From Anaerolineae bacterium (GTDB taxonomy: Bacteria; Chloroflexota; Anaerolineae; Promineifilales; Promineifilaceae), in the NCBI GenBank assembly GCA_023382655.1, contig JAHDWK010000021.1, positions 1-64,000 on the forward strand: 64,000 nucleotides of DNA, in the 5' to 3' direction. The notes beneath the pieces are model-generated. The model was not told the DNA's origin, searched no databases, and saw only the letters and a program-made list of their open reading frames with translations. Below, in pieces: positions 17,301 to 27,988 of this stretch. A program made the position numbers and the translations under genes. Numbering within the stretch: position 1 is the stretch's first letter; each line of letters opens with the position of its first letter.

Positions 17301-20300
17301 GCGGGCTGACCCGGCTTATCCGCCCAAACCAGTGATGAAATGGCGTTTCAATCGCGGGCGGCGATTCTGGGGCGGGCTGACCAGTGGCCGCACCTGTGGC
17401 CCGATCCTATCCCGCTCGTTTCAATCGCGGGCGGCGATTCTGGGGCGGGCTGACCACCCGTGACAACCTGATCGCCTCAGTGTTAGGGCTGGTTTCAATC
17501 GCGGGCGGCGATTCTGGGGCGGGCTGACAGCCGGTTTTCTAATGGCCCGCACCGTCATTGATTATGTTTCAATCGCGGGCGGCGATTCTGGGGCGGGCTG
17601 ACCACTCCCACCACGCCCCGTTGCCCTTGAAAATCTTGTTTCAATCGCGGGCGGCGATTCTGGGGCGGGCTGACTACGAGGCCTCAACCCTTGATGAAAA
17701 CGGCAATGTGGTTTCAATCGCGGGCGGCGATTCTGGGGCGGGCTGACCTTGCGAGTTTGGCGGTTATTGCTACCGCGCAGAACGTTTCAATCGCGGGCGG
17801 CGATTCTGGGGCGGGCTGACATAACGGCCGTGCTATCATGCCACCGCGCCCCGTCAAGTTTCAATCGCGGGCGGCGATTCTGGGGCGGGCTGACTGCGCG
17901 CCAGCCCGATGTCAAAATCATCTGCAAGTGGTTTCAATCGCGGGCGGCGATTCTGGGGCGGGCTGACCAGCGAGGCCGACGAGATACGCGCCAGAAAGGA
18001 TGAGTTTCAATCGCGGGCGGCGATTCTGGGGCGGGCTGACGGATTGATCCCAGACCCTCATCACCGAAGCGGGCAGTTTCAATCGCGGGCGGCGATTCTG
18101 GGGCGGGCTGACGTGCTTTTGACCGGCTGTGTTTCCCGTGCCCGTAATGTTTCAATCGCGGGCGGCGATTCTGGGGCGGGCTGACAAAGATGAGGGGCTG
18201 AATCACTTTGCCAATATGGTTGTTTCAATCGCGGGCGGCGATTCTGGGGCGGGCTGACCACATACTCAGATTGTACATAATCCCCATTATCGTTAGTTTC
18301 AATCGCGGGCGGCGATTCTGGGGCGGGCTGACTAAAAATATCGAAAATAAGGAGAATGGAAATGGTTGTTTCAATCGCGGGCGGCGATTCTGGGGCGGGC
18401 TGACAATACTGCAAGAAAAAGGTGCGCCAGGAAAGAATGTTTCAATCGCGGGCGGCGATTCTGGGGCGGGCTGACCCGGCGTTCTGCAGCACCGCCCGGC
18501 CGGGGAAGTTGTTTCAATCGCGGGCGGCGATTCTGGGGCGGGCTGACGTCGTTCATTTCGTCTCCTCTGGCGTCACGGCCGTGTTTCAATCGCGGGCGGC
18601 GATTCTGGGGCGGGCTGACAGTATAGACGAGCAGATAGCGCGGGGAATCCCGCTGGTTTCAATCGCGGGCGGCGATTCTGGGGCGGGCTGACCGGTAGCT
18701 ATCGAGGTTGGCAGTGACCAGCCGGTCAGTTTCAATCGCGGGCGGCGATTCTGGGGCGGGCTGACGTGGAGGCGTTGCACAAATACCTACCGGAATACGG
18801 CATTGTTTCAATCGCGGGCGGCGATTCTGGGGCGGGCTGACGCACCTCAACTTCCTGGCAAAAGCAGCGCCTCATGTTTCAATCGCGGGCGGCGATTCTG
18901 GGGCGGGCTGACCCCACCTTCATGGACAAGGAGCGGTGCATCAAAGTGTTTCAATCGCGGGCGGCGATTCTGGGGCGGGCTGACGGCGCTTAAGCCGCTG
19001 CCCGGCGTGGAGTTCACCGTTTCAATCGCGGGCGGCGATTCTGGGGCGGGCTGACGCCGGTAGCCGGGGTACGGCCGTATGCTCTGCGTAGTTTCAATCG
19101 CGGGCGGCGATTCTGGGGCGGGCTGACACTGGAAAGCATCGTGTTGCAAGCGGCCAGCGCCGGGTTTCAATCGCGGGCGGCGATTCTGGGGCGGGCTGAC
19201 ATTCTATTCCCGGTCTGGTAGATGCGATTATAGACGTTTCAATCGCGGGCGGCGATTCTGGGGCGGGCTGACTGGGGTATCTATCCATCAATGGGCTAAA
19301 GGTGGGCGTTTCAATCGCGGGCGGCGATTCTGGGGCGGGCTGACATCTGGCGAGCAAGATGGCCAGATTCATCACATCATGTTTCAATCGCGGGCGGCGA
19401 TTCTGGGGCGGGCTGACCCTGATGTGTTCTATGTATATCCTGATGGTGGAGAGGTTTCAATCGCGGGCGGCGATTCTGGGGCGGGCTGACCTGGGCCTGG
19501 GCCTGTGGCGACGGGGCCGGTGTTTCGTTTCAATCGCGGGCGGCGATTCTGGGGCGGGCTGACCATGCGTCATGGCTTGCACTGGCATGGGTGTGAGTTG
19601 GGTTTCAATCGCGGGCGGCGATTCTGGGGCGGGCTGACCTACCTGCCGGGCGCGGAGGGAATATCGAAATGAAGTTTCAATCGCGGGCGGCGATTCTGGG
19701 GCGGGCTGACCTGCTCATTCGCTGGCCTCCGTTATATCAAGCCCCGTTTCAATCGCGGGCGGCGATTCTGGGGCGGGCTGACTTGGAAGATGAGCAACAT
19801 GAAAACTGAAACCTGCGGTTTCAATCGCGGGCGGCGATTCTGGGGCGGGCTGACAGTCTGGCCGGCGCCGAGCAACGCGGCGCTTATTGTTTCAATCGCG
19901 GGCGGCGATTCTGGGGCGGGCTGACCAGGTGCCTACGGGGGCGGCGTCCTGGTAACACCAGTTTCAATCGCGGGCGGCGATTCTGGGGCGGGCTGACATC
20001 TCGTGGGCCAAGTGCCATGATGACGCCTCCTTGTTTCAATCGCGGGCGGCGATTCTGGGGCGGGCTGACTTAGAACGTTTTGCAGTTTAAGATAGTCAGA
20101 TTGCAGTTTCAATCGCGGGCGGCGATTCTGGGGCGGGCTGACCATACCTGAATCAGAACGGGGTGGGGGTGAGAGAATGGTTTCAATCGCGGGCGGCGAT
20201 TCTGGGGCGGGCTGACTTTCCTTCTTGTTTGGTGCGCTTGCTCATTGACTTGTTTCAATCGCGGGCGGCGATTCTGGGGCGGGCTGACGAAACCATCACC

Positions 20301-23300
20301 AGCTTTGGGCGATGGTGGGATGTTGTTTCAATCGCGGGCGGCGATTCTGGGGCGGGCTGACGCGCCAGACCTGAATGGTGGCGCATCATCTAGAGGGGTT
20401 TCAATCGCGGGCGGCGATTCTGGGGCGGGCTGACGTGACCTGGGCCAGCTTATGCACCTGGTGACAGAGTTTCAATCGCGGGCGGCGATTCTGGGGCGGG
20501 CTGACGGAATACAGTTTTTGTGTTTGTGACCCACTTTAACGGTTTCAATCGCGGGCGGCGATTCTGGGGCGGGCTGACCGCCTGCCCCGCCTCTGAGACG
20601 GCCGTCCCATACGAGTTTCAATCGCGGGCGGCGATTCTGGGGCGGGCTGACCTGAGAGAGGCAGCGGAGTTGTTCGGCCTGTCCATGTTTCAATCGCGGG
20701 CGGCGATTCTGGGGCGGGCTGACGATGCGAAAAGCATTACCGCATGTCAGGGCGGGTAGTTTCAATCGCGGGCGGCGATTCTGGGGCGGGCTGACGCTCA
20801 CCAGATTGGTGGGCCAGGCCCAAAAAACATGTTTCAATCGCGGGCGGCGATTCTGGGGCGGGCTGACGTGGGATACGGGCTGGCTACGACCACATGGGAG
20901 ATAGTTTCAATCGCGGGCGGCGATTCTGGGGCGGGCTGACCCGGCCAATGCTACCCGGTCGAACAATTCCCAAGTGGTTTCAATCGCGGGCGGCGATTCT
21001 GGGGCGGGCTGACTTCGCAAAACGCCTACAGCCTCATCCTCGAGGAGATAGTTTCAATCGCGGGCGGCGATTCTGGGGCGGGCTGACCCGCCAGCACTTG
21101 CGCCACTGGTGACGTTTATCACGTTTCAATCGCGGGCGGCGATTCTGGGGCGGGCTGACGCCACCGTCTGAGTGTTGCCGCGCTCGGAGTAGCTCACGTT
21201 TCAATCGCGGGCGGCGATTCTGGGGCGGGCTGACACAATGCCAGGTTCACCAGGATTGACGTTCAAGTGTTTCAATCGCGGGCGGCGATTCTGGGGCGGG
21301 CTGACATCTCCCATAGGAGCATGGTCTAAACTGTGATAATAGTTTCAATCGCGGGCGGCGATTCTGGGGCGGGCTGACGCCCTGACAATTTCCCTTGACG
21401 CTTCACAAGCCTACCGTTTCAATCGCGGGCGGCGATTCTGGGGCGGGCTGACTAGACCCCGCACGGCCGGAAGATGTCTTAAAAGTAGTTTCAATCGCGG
21501 GCGGCGATTCTGGGGCGGGCTGACTTTCCGCTTACTCACTGCTCACACACCCCCGGCAATGTTTCAATCGCGGGCGGCGATTCTGGGGCGGGCTGACCAT
21601 CTTGCGCGTGCCAAACTCCTGGAACCGTGCATGAGTTTCAATCGCGGGCGGCGATTCTGGGGCGGGCTGACGTACCGCTTAGGGTTCTTTGTGCCTTTTT
21701 TGCTGGTTTCAATCGCGGGCGGCGATTCTGGGGCGGGCTGACGCGCTGCCAATCTCGCGCCGCTTTAACGGCCGTCTTGTTTCAATCGCGGGCGGCGATT
21801 CTGGGGCGGGCTGACTAAGGGGCACCGGGGCGTATTCATGGCCGAAAAGAGTTTCAATCGCGGGCGGCGATTCTGGGGCGGGCTGACTATATCGGTGTAG
21901 GCCACATACTCCCCGGTGGGATGGTTTCAATCGCGGGCGGCGATTCTGGGGCGGGCTGACCTCATCGGTCAACTCGACACCAAACGCCCGCAGTGCATAC
22001 GTTTCAATCGCGGGCGGCGATTCTGGGGCGGGCTGACGCTATACCAGCTTGGCGTATTGGGGGGGATGAATGGCTGTTTCAATCGCGGGCGGCGATTCTG
22101 GGGCGGGCTGACGCGCGGGTCAGGTCGAGCAGCTTGTTATCGAAAATGTTTCAATCGCGGGCGGCGATTCTGGGGCGGGCTGACAAAACCCATGCATCGG
22201 TAGGACAACACACCGGGTCAGTTTCAATCGCGGGCGGCGATTCTGGGGCGGGCTGACCGCAAACAGGCAGGCGTACCGGGGCGGCGTGGTCCAGTTTCAA
22301 TCGCGGGCGGCGATTCTGGGGCGGGCTGACCATATGCCCGGCGACCACGTTGCCAACCCAAAAGATGTTTCAATCGCGGGCGGCGATTCTGGGGCGGGCT
22401 GACCGCCTCCCGGTTCAGAGACGCCGCCGCCGGTTGTCATGTTTCAATCGCGGGCGGCGATTCTGGGGCGGGCTGACCTTCGTCGTCCATAGACGCCACT
22501 TTTCTTTTCAAGGAGTTTCAATCGCGGGCGGCGATTCTGGGGCGGGCTGACCAGAATCAATCCCGCGTGGCCCGGCCCGCTATACCGGTTTCAATCGCGG
22601 GCGGCGATTCTGGGGCGGGCTGACGAAGAACTAGCACAACGGCACATCCTCTCATGGTCTGTTTCAATCGCGGGCGGCGATTCTGGGGCGGGCTGGCCTG
22701 GATGTAGGTGCAATTACCACAGCCACCGTGTTGTTTCAATCGCGGGCGGCGATTCTGGGGCGGGCTGGCTCATAGGGGGCATATTCATGCGCTCGCCTGA
22801 TTACAGTTTCAATCGCGGGCGGCGATTCTGGGGCGGGCTGGCTTAATGCACCGATTGGGTGGGAAGAGATAGTAGCAAGTTTCAATCGCGGGCGGCGATT
22901 CTGGGGCGGGCTGGCCCGTTACGGGTGAGAGGACCACGACGCTGGTTTATAGTTTCAATCGCGGGCGGCGATTCTGGGGCGGGCTGGCACAGGCACACAA
23001 AGCCCCACGAGGGCAAAGGAAACGGTTTCAATCGCGGGCGGCGATTCTGGGGCGGGCTGGCTTGCACCTATCTTTTATATTGCACCATGTATGGTAGTTT
23101 CAATCGCGGGCGGCGATTCTGGGGCGGGCTGGCCAGGGGGTGAGGCTCTGCTGGATGTGGACAGCGTACAGGTTTCAATCGCGGGCGGCGATTCTGGGGC
23201 GGGCTGGCATCCCCGTTGACCAGTGGTACACCGACGTAATGTCGTTTCAATCGCGGGCGGCGATTCTGGGGCGGGCTGGCAGTCAAACGCCCATGCATCC

Positions 23301-24078
23301 GGTATCTGAAACTCAGGTTTCAATCGCGGGCGGCGATTCTGGGGCGGGCTGGCGGCACGGCCGAAGCCACACACAGCATTGTGGCGAAGTTTCAATCGCG
23401 GGCGGCGATTCTGGGGCGGGCTGGCTGCTGTTGCTCATTGTCCCCTGGGTTGTCTACGCCAAGTTTCAATCGCGGGCGGCGATTCTGGGGCGGGCTGGCC
23501 AGTACCTGGTAGGGTGTATACTCCCTATGTAACTGTTTCAATCGCGGGCGGCGATTCTGGGGCGGGCTGGCGCCACGAATGCCAACTTTCCGAAACACTC
23601 CCGAATGTTTCAATCGCGGGCGGCGATTCTGGGGCGGGCTGGCTTTGCTTCCATGACGAAATAGAGGGGCACGAGGATGTTTCAATCGCGGGCGGCGATT
23701 CTGGGGCGGGCTGGCCATGGGCATTGTCTCGATCGTCGGGCGGTTTATTGGTTTCAATCGCGGGCGGCGATTCTGGGGCGGGCTGGCGTGGCACAAGAAG
23801 TCGCCGCCGTCCATAGGGCGCTGTTTCAATCGCGGGCGGCGATTCTGGGGCGGGCTGGCCGAGTAGCAGCGCCCTATCAACTGGTATTTTGCTACTGTTT
23901 CAATCGCGGGCGGCGATTCTGGGGCGGGCTGGCGGGAATTAACGAAACAAAGGAAACGGAAATGAAAACGTTTCAATCGCGGGCGGCGATTCTGGGGCGG
24001 GCTGGCGTCCGGTTTTCAGTGGCTCGTTGGCTTGTGGGAAAGTTTCAATCGCGGGCGGCGATTCTGGGGCGGGCTGGC
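14364..24078 (-). CRISPR. CRISPR array, 134 repeats, type I-D
   Basis: I counted 134 repeats of 37 bp (plus-strand form starts GTTTCAATCGCG and ends GGGGCGGGCTGAC) and 133 spacers of 32-40 bp, mostly 34-37. Read on the minus strand the repeat ends ...CGATTGAAAC, the usual 3' end of crRNA repeats, so transcription runs from the cas2 side leftwards. The most distal repeat (14364-14400) has one A in place of G at position 16, as expected for the oldest end. One internal repeat (16185-16221) has GGCGGCCTGAC. Repeats 1-114 end in GAC, while the 20 leader-proximal repeats from 22661 to 24078 end in GGC. Six spacers contain the host-like word ACGGCCGT. The many open frames through the array are artefacts of the repeat. 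Confidence 0.98.
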
Positions 24079-24380
24079 CCCTCTCGATTTCCCCTCTGTT
24101 TTGTCCCATTTTGGTTTGTTCCAGTGCGCTTTTGTGGCATAGTATACCCTTTTTGGAGGGTAAATGGGGGGCTTTTTGGCGAGTTTTGTCCCACCGGGTA
24201 GTTGTTTGCGAGCAGGTCGGGTTTTGCATGGTTTTTTGGTTTTTTTATGCCCATATATGCGGTTGTTAATGTGCTTTCCCCTGTATTTTGCGGTTTTTTC
24301 TAGCGAGCGGGTGAGGGAGGTGGACAGGGGGCGGAGGCGCTCGAGGGGAAATTGTGAATTAAGAATTATGAATTATGAAG
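24079..24380 (-). promoter_or_regulatory. CRISPR leader region
   Basis: About 300 bases, more T/A-rich than the array, lie between the first repeat and cas2. This is the expected place for the leader that holds the array promoter and the integration signals used by Cas1-Cas2. A -10-like TATACT (minus strand, 24146-24141) lies about 63 bases from the first repeat. I could not identify a good -35, so the promoter is tentative. A short direct repeat AATTATGAATTATGAA is present near cas2. Confidence 0.6.
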
Positions 24381-24665
24381 TTAGAGCAAGTATATCTTAT
24401 CTTCCTTTGGGGGGGAACTGCCAATGGTTTCGGCTTTGGATTGGCAAAATTGGCAGACGTGGTAGATGCGGACGTTGTCTTCGGTTTCTTTGAGGATTTT
24501 GTCCAGGCGGTGGCGCAGGGTGATGAGTTCTTTGTCGGTGAGAAAACATTCAAAGATGCTGTATTGAGTCCATTTGCCAAAACCACAGAGGAGTTTGTGG
24601 ATTTTGGTGCGGCGCTTGTCGTTGGAGATGTCGTAGGCGATCAAATATAGTGTGGAACTGGACAT
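24381..24665 (-). CDS. cas2: CRISPR-associated endoribonuclease-fold protein Cas2
   Basis: A 94-residue Cas2, the structural partner of Cas1 in the spacer integration complex. The first strand TLYLIAYDISNDKRRTKIHKLL carries the typical Tyr-Asp-Ile motif, followed by KWTQYSIFECFLTDKELITLRHRL. The start is set at 24665 because homology begins there with a ferredoxin-like first strand; an upstream in-frame extension would run into cas1. It is 4 bases downstream of the cas1 stop and is the gene closest to the leader. Confidence 0.95.
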   Translation of the reverse strand: MSSSTLYLIAYDISNDKRRTKIHKLLCGFGKWTQYSIFECFLTDKELITLRHRLDKILKETEDNVRIYHVCQFCQSKAETIGSSPPKEDKIYLL

Positions 24666-24669
24666 GGGT

Positions 24670-25731
24670 TTATCTGACGGTAAAGGGTGGGTAGGATGGG
24701 ATTTCGGCCATGAGGGTTTTGGCGAGCAGGCGGGCCTGGAGTTCCAGGCTGCGGCGGTAGGTGGCTTTGTAGTTGAAGGTGGGGTGGGTGATGGTTTCGT
24801 CAAAGCGGGCTTCGAGGCGAGTAAGGAAGGTGCGACGGCCATAGTCCGTCAACCGGTATGCGCCAAATTCTTCAACAAAGTGTTTGCGCTGGATTTCGCC
24901 GGTGTTGAAGAGGGCGAGGACGACGGAGTCTACGATGAGGGGACGAAATTCTTCCATGAGGTCGAGGGCCAGAGCAGGTTTGCCGTATTGACTGCTGTGT
25001 AGGTAGCCGATGTAGGGGTCGAGGCCGACGGTGTAGATGGCGGAGGTGATCTGGTTGAGGAGGATGGTGTAGCCGTAGCTGAGCAGGGCGTTGACGGGGT
25101 CGCGGGGTGGGCGGCGGGTGCGCCCGTGGAAGAGATCTGGTTCGTTGAGCAGGTGGGGGAAGCAGCCAAAGTAGGCGGCGGTACCGGCGCCTTCTAGTCC
25201 TTGGAGACGGCCGTAGACAGAGTTGGTCTGGGGGTGGCGGACGTCGAGTGGTTCGGTGGCAGGTGGCAGGTGGATGATGGTTTCCAGGGTTGCTTTGAGG
25301 CTGGCGACGGCCTGGGTGATTTGTTCGTTTTCGCGTTTGCGGTTGGCGCGCATGAGCATGGTGCGCATGTTTTGTAGTTTGCCGGTGATGAAGGCCTGGG
25401 TGAAGTGGTGGTGGCGGATGGGGTTATGATGGGCGGTGGTTTGGGCCAGCCGGAGTTGGCCGTTTTTGGTGAAGGCGGGGGCCAAGTGGCCGTGGAAACG
25501 GCCGTAAGCATCAAGAAAGGTGATTTCGGCGTGGCGTTCCATCAGGGCGGCAATGGCGGGGCTGGTGAGAGTGGCATTGCCCTGGACGACGACGCGATCT
25601 ATTTTGGTGAGGGGGACGCGCACTTTGTTGGCAGGGCGGTTTTGGCGTTTGTCTTCAGGGATGATGACAAGCAGGGTGTCGCCATCTTTTTTGACGGTGG
25701 TTTGTTGTTCGGTCAGGTATAGGGTGGCCAT
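24670..25731 (-). CDS. cas1: CRISPR integrase Cas1
   Basis: A Cas1 integrase of about 353 residues. Numbering from the upstream Met at 25743, the metal-binding residues appear as Glu184 (RLQGLEGAGTAAYFGCF), His249 (GYLHSSQYGKPALALDL) and Asp261/Glu264-265. The N-terminal beta domain starts MATLYLTEQQTTVKKDGDTL. I prefer the Met at 25731 because it begins the conserved first strand; the Met at 25743 would add four residues. It works with Cas2 to insert new spacers at the leader end, and with Cas4 for spacer selection. AT-rich direct and inverted repeats lie just upstream at 25744-25801. Confidence 0.96.
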   Translation of the reverse strand: MATLYLTEQQTTVKKDGDTLLVIIPEDKRQNRPANKVRVPLTKIDRVVVQGNATLTSPAIAALMERHAEITFLDAYGRFHGHLAPAFTKNGQLRLAQTTAHHNPIRHHHFTQAFITGKLQNMRTMLMRANRKRENEQITQAVASLKATLETIIHLPPATEPLDVRHPQTNSVYGRLQGLEGAGTAAYFGCFPHLLNEPDLFHGRTRRPPRDPVNALLSYGYTILLNQITSAIYTVGLDPYIGYLHSSQYGKPALALDLMEEFRPLIVDSVVLALFNTGEIQRKHFVEEFGAYRLTDYGRRTFLTRLEARFDETITHPTFNYKATYRRSLELQARLLAKTLMAEIPSYPPFTVR

Positions 25732-25737
25732 TTGAAG

Positions 25738-25801
25738 TTCCATAATATTGAATTAGGAATTATGAATTAGGAATTATGAAATGAAGAGGGGGCTTCATAA
25801 T
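25738..25801. repeat. AT-rich repeat between cas1 and the 132-aa gene
   Basis: Direct copies of GAATTAGGAATTAT and an inverted pair (GAATTATGAA and TTCATAATTC) enclose a G-rich loop. Related AT-rich words occur near 24350 and 27665. The segment may form a hairpin in the cas transcript. Function unknown. Confidence 0.5.
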
Positions 25802-26200
25802 TCATAATTCATCCTTTTCTTTTGGTGTGTGCCAGAGATAGCGTTGGGTATTTTGGTGAAAGGTTGGTTCGGTGTGGCAGCCAGTGAAATGAAGGGTGAG
25901 ACGGCCGTTTATCTGCCAGCCACTTTGTTGCAGGTCGTTGAGGGTGAGGTGGACGGCCGTGTTATCTTGGGCCTGCGTGTGGAACGTGGGCGCGGGCAAG
26001 TTGTCGTCTATAGTAGAATCCTCCAAGGGGGCGTCGTGGTCCCAGGCGAGGGGCAGCAGGCAAACATCACCTTCACGGGTGAGGGTGAGGCAGACGAGCC
26101 AGCCGGTTTGATATGGCTCCAAGTCGGCTAAAGTGGGACGCGCGCCGCGCCAGTAATAAACAGGTACGAAGGAAATGGATTGAGAATGACTGTATCTCAT
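25802..26200 (-). CDS. Unknown protein inside the type I-D cas operon
   Basis: A 132-residue protein encoded between cas4 and cas1. Its ATG overlaps the cas4 stop as ATGA, so it is almost certainly co-translated with the adaptation genes. It is soluble and strand-rich, starting MRYSHSQSISFVPVYYWRG; the C-terminal half holds two Cys (one in LHFTGCHTEP) and several His. I do not recognise it as any named Cas protein, and no nuclease or HTH motif is visible. The standard I-D gene set (cas3', cas10d, csc2, csc1, cas6, cas4, cas1, cas2) is complete without it. An accessory role in adaptation or an anti-phage add-on are both possible, and both are inference. Confidence 0.75.
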   Translation of the reverse strand: MRYSHSQSISFVPVYYWRGARPTLADLEPYQTGWLVCLTLTREGDVCLLPLAWDHDAPLEDSTIDDNLPAPTFHTQAQDNTAVHLTLNDLQQSGWQINGRLTLHFTGCHTEPTFHQNTQRYLWHTPKEKDEL

Positions 26201-26802
26201 GGAAGGGTTACTCCTTGATTGAGTTTGATCACTTCGTCAGGCAAACAGATGGGCTGGATCGAACAATGTTGACATTTTTGGCGTTCGCGGATGGAGGCGG
26301 GGATGTGGTTGGTGGTGATGAGGTGGTGGGCGTGGGTGACGGCCGTTTCCGTCATCTGGCGCAGGGCGTGATCAAACACAACCTGGATGCGCCGCCGGGA
26401 GCGCCAGTAGAAGATTTCCCCCCACCCCACTTGTTGGCCGGTCATTTCTTCAAGGCAAAACGCTTGGGCGCAGAGTTGGATGTGGTCGTTGTCCCATTTA
26501 CCTTGCTGCCCATGTTTGTATTCGACGGGGATAAGAGTCTCTCCATCGGATTCCACGAAGTCGGCGAAGCCGGCGATTTGCAGGCGGTCTGACCAGACCC
26601 AGAGGCGGCGGTGGATGGCACGGCCCTGGTCATCGGTTTCGCGGCCGGGTTTGTCGGCGCGGTTTCGGTGTTGGTAGGTACCTTCCAGCATGGGGGCGTT
26701 AATTTCCAATTCACCCTGCACGTACATATACCAAAACCGGCGCGGGCAGTAGGCCAGTTGGTTCAAATATGAAAGCGGTAAATAGCTTTCATCCTTCATC
26801 AC
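26197..26802 (-). CDS. cas4: CRISPR adaptation exonuclease Cas4
   Basis: A 201-residue Cas4, a RecB-like nuclease that trims prespacers and helps PAM selection. The four iron-sulfur cysteines are visible: Cys19 (YLNQLAYCPRRFWY) and Cys177, Cys180, Cys186 (KCQHCSIQPIC). The PD-(D/E)XK core appears as GFADFVE (Asp81) and PVEYKHG (Glu94, Lys96). Its start overlaps the cas6 stop by four bases, and its stop overlaps the unknown 132-aa gene the same way, so the genes are tightly coupled. Confidence 0.95.
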   Translation of the reverse strand: MMKDESYLPLSYLNQLAYCPRRFWYMYVQGELEINAPMLEGTYQHRNRADKPGRETDDQGRAIHRRLWVWSDRLQIAGFADFVESDGETLIPVEYKHGQQGKWDNDHIQLCAQAFCLEEMTGQQVGWGEIFYWRSRRRIQVVFDHALRQMTETAVTHAHHLITTNHIPASIRERQKCQHCSIQPICLPDEVIKLNQGVTLP

Positions 26803-27656
26803 TCATCCTTCATCATTCTATTCACCTGCCCCATGCCCTGGGTGGTTTTGCTGCCGACGCCGGTGTAGAAGGCCAGGTCGGCCAGGCGGTTGAGGTGCTG
26901 CACCATGTCGCCAGCCCTTGGGTCCAGTATTTCAAAGGTAACTTCACCGGCAAAACCAACTTGTTTGCTGCGGCGATATTCGTACATGTGGGTTTTGATG
27001 TCGTAGCGGGCGACGACGACATGCTCGATGCAAAAGTGGCGCACCGCTTCTTTGGTTTCACTGCTACTGAGGGTGTCCCAGTAATCGGCGAGTTGGCCGA
27101 AGACGAGAGGAGGATCGGGCAGGATGTGCATGTGGCGATGGGGGACGCTGCGCATGCTGAAGGCGGTGGGAGTGCGGAAGTGCAGGCTGATTTTGTGATG
27201 GTGGGGGTCGGTGGCGTCGGCGGCGGCCCAACGGTTAAAAAGGGTGGGCAGGCTATCATAGCCGGCGAGTGTGTGGCTGCCAGGGGTGCTGAGGATTTCG
27301 CTGATGTGAAAGGTGCTGTTTTCTAGCTGGATAGTGGGGCGGTGGCCTTGCAAGAAGTAGCTGATGAAGGTCTGGAAGAGGATGGGGTCAAGCAGGGTGA
27401 CGCGCAGCCAGCCTTCTTGTCCGGCCTGAATGTAAAGACGGCCTTTGCTGCCACGGCCGTAGCCTTCCAGGGGAGAGACGGTGAAGGGCTTACGGCCGTG
27501 CAGGTCATGGATGGCCTGGGAGACGGCGGGGTCTACCTGTTGCAGGATGCTGAGGAAGGCGGCGTGGGCCAGGTGGCCCTGGGTGGCGCGCAGGTGGGTG
27601 TTGTGTACGGCCGTGAGGCGGATGATGAGGGCGTATAAATCTGGAGTTTGGGTCAT
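26799..27656 (-). CDS. cas6: crRNA-processing endoribonuclease Cas6
   Basis: A 285-residue Cas6-family protein that would cut the array transcript within each repeat. The N-terminus (DLYALIIRLTAVHNTHL) forms the first RRM strand. The C-terminus holds the Gly-rich loop of the family (LAFYTGVGSKTTQGMGQV). Histidines in the SVPHRHMHIL segment and near the N-terminus are candidate catalytic residues. The gene is separated from csc1 by an oppositely oriented VapBC-like pair, so it probably has its own promoter or is read through. A remnant of a second cas6 N-terminus lies beyond the toxin genes at 28397-28447. Confidence 0.92.
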   Translation of the reverse strand: MTQTPDLYALIIRLTAVHNTHLRATQGHLAHAAFLSILQQVDPAVSQAIHDLHGRKPFTVSPLEGYGRGSKGRLYIQAGQEGWLRVTLLDPILFQTFISYFLQGHRPTIQLENSTFHISEILSTPGSHTLAGYDSLPTLFNRWAAADATDPHHHKISLHFRTPTAFSMRSVPHRHMHILPDPPLVFGQLADYWDTLSSSETKEAVRHFCIEHVVVARYDIKTHMYEYRRSKQVGFAGEVTFEILDPRAGDMVQHLNRLADLAFYTGVGSKTTQGMGQVNRMMKDE

Positions 27657-27714
27657 CCTTCACCTTTCATAATTTATCGTTCGTAATTCACAAAGGCGTC
27701 CTTGATTACTGGTG

Positions 27715-27720
27715 TATAAT
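27715..27720 (+). promoter_or_regulatory. -10-like TATAAT upstream of the antitoxin
   Basis: A perfect TATAAT lies 31 bases before the antitoxin ATG, with an AAGGAG ribosome binding site between. No matching -35 is visible at 16-18 bases, so regulation by an activator or by a weak promoter is possible. Confidence 0.4.
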
Positions 27721-27751
27721 GGCGAATAACCTTTGTGGAAAGGAGTTTGAT

Positions 27752-27988
27752 ATGCGTCTATTAACGGTGACAAAAGCAGAAATCATTGATGAACTGGACG
27801 AATTACCGCCGGAAAGTTTGCCTGAATTGCAGGCATTTATTGAGTTTTTGCGGTTCAAGTCTGAAAAAGAGCCAAAGAAACTAATCCGGCTTGGTGGACT
27901 TTGGAAAGATTTGCCCCCGGTCACGGAAGAAGACATTGCTGAAGCCCGCCGCGAAATGTGGGGCCAATTTGGTGAGCGAGAATTATGA
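27752..27988 (+). CDS. VapB-like / DUF2281-type antitoxin
   Basis: A 78-residue protein (MRLLTVTKAEIIDELDELP) with an acidic helical middle (ESLPELQAFIEFLRFKSE) and a C-terminal tail rich in acidic residues and Trp, typical of antitoxins paired with PIN toxins. The start is chosen at 27752, preceded by AAGGAG; an upstream in-frame Met at 27719 lacks such a site. Its stop overlaps the toxin ATG by four bases. It should bind and neutralise the toxin and repress the operon. It lies on the strand opposite to the cas genes, as an insertion in the cas operon. Confidence 0.8.
   Translation: MRLLTVTKAEIIDELDELPPESLPELQAFIEFLRFKSEKEPKKLIRLGGLWKDLPPVTEEDIAEARREMWGQFGEREL

Noticed and set aside
14401..24041. 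Self-targeting spacers against this window
   Set aside because: Reading by eye I found no spacer matching other window DNA over its length. A computed search is needed; the shared ACGGCCGT words alone are not evidence of self-targeting.
14364..24078. Many ORFs with repeated peptides such as FQSRAAILGRAD or QPAPESPPAIET
   Set aside because: They are translations of the CRISPR repeat, which has no stop in several frames. No start signals or domain content.
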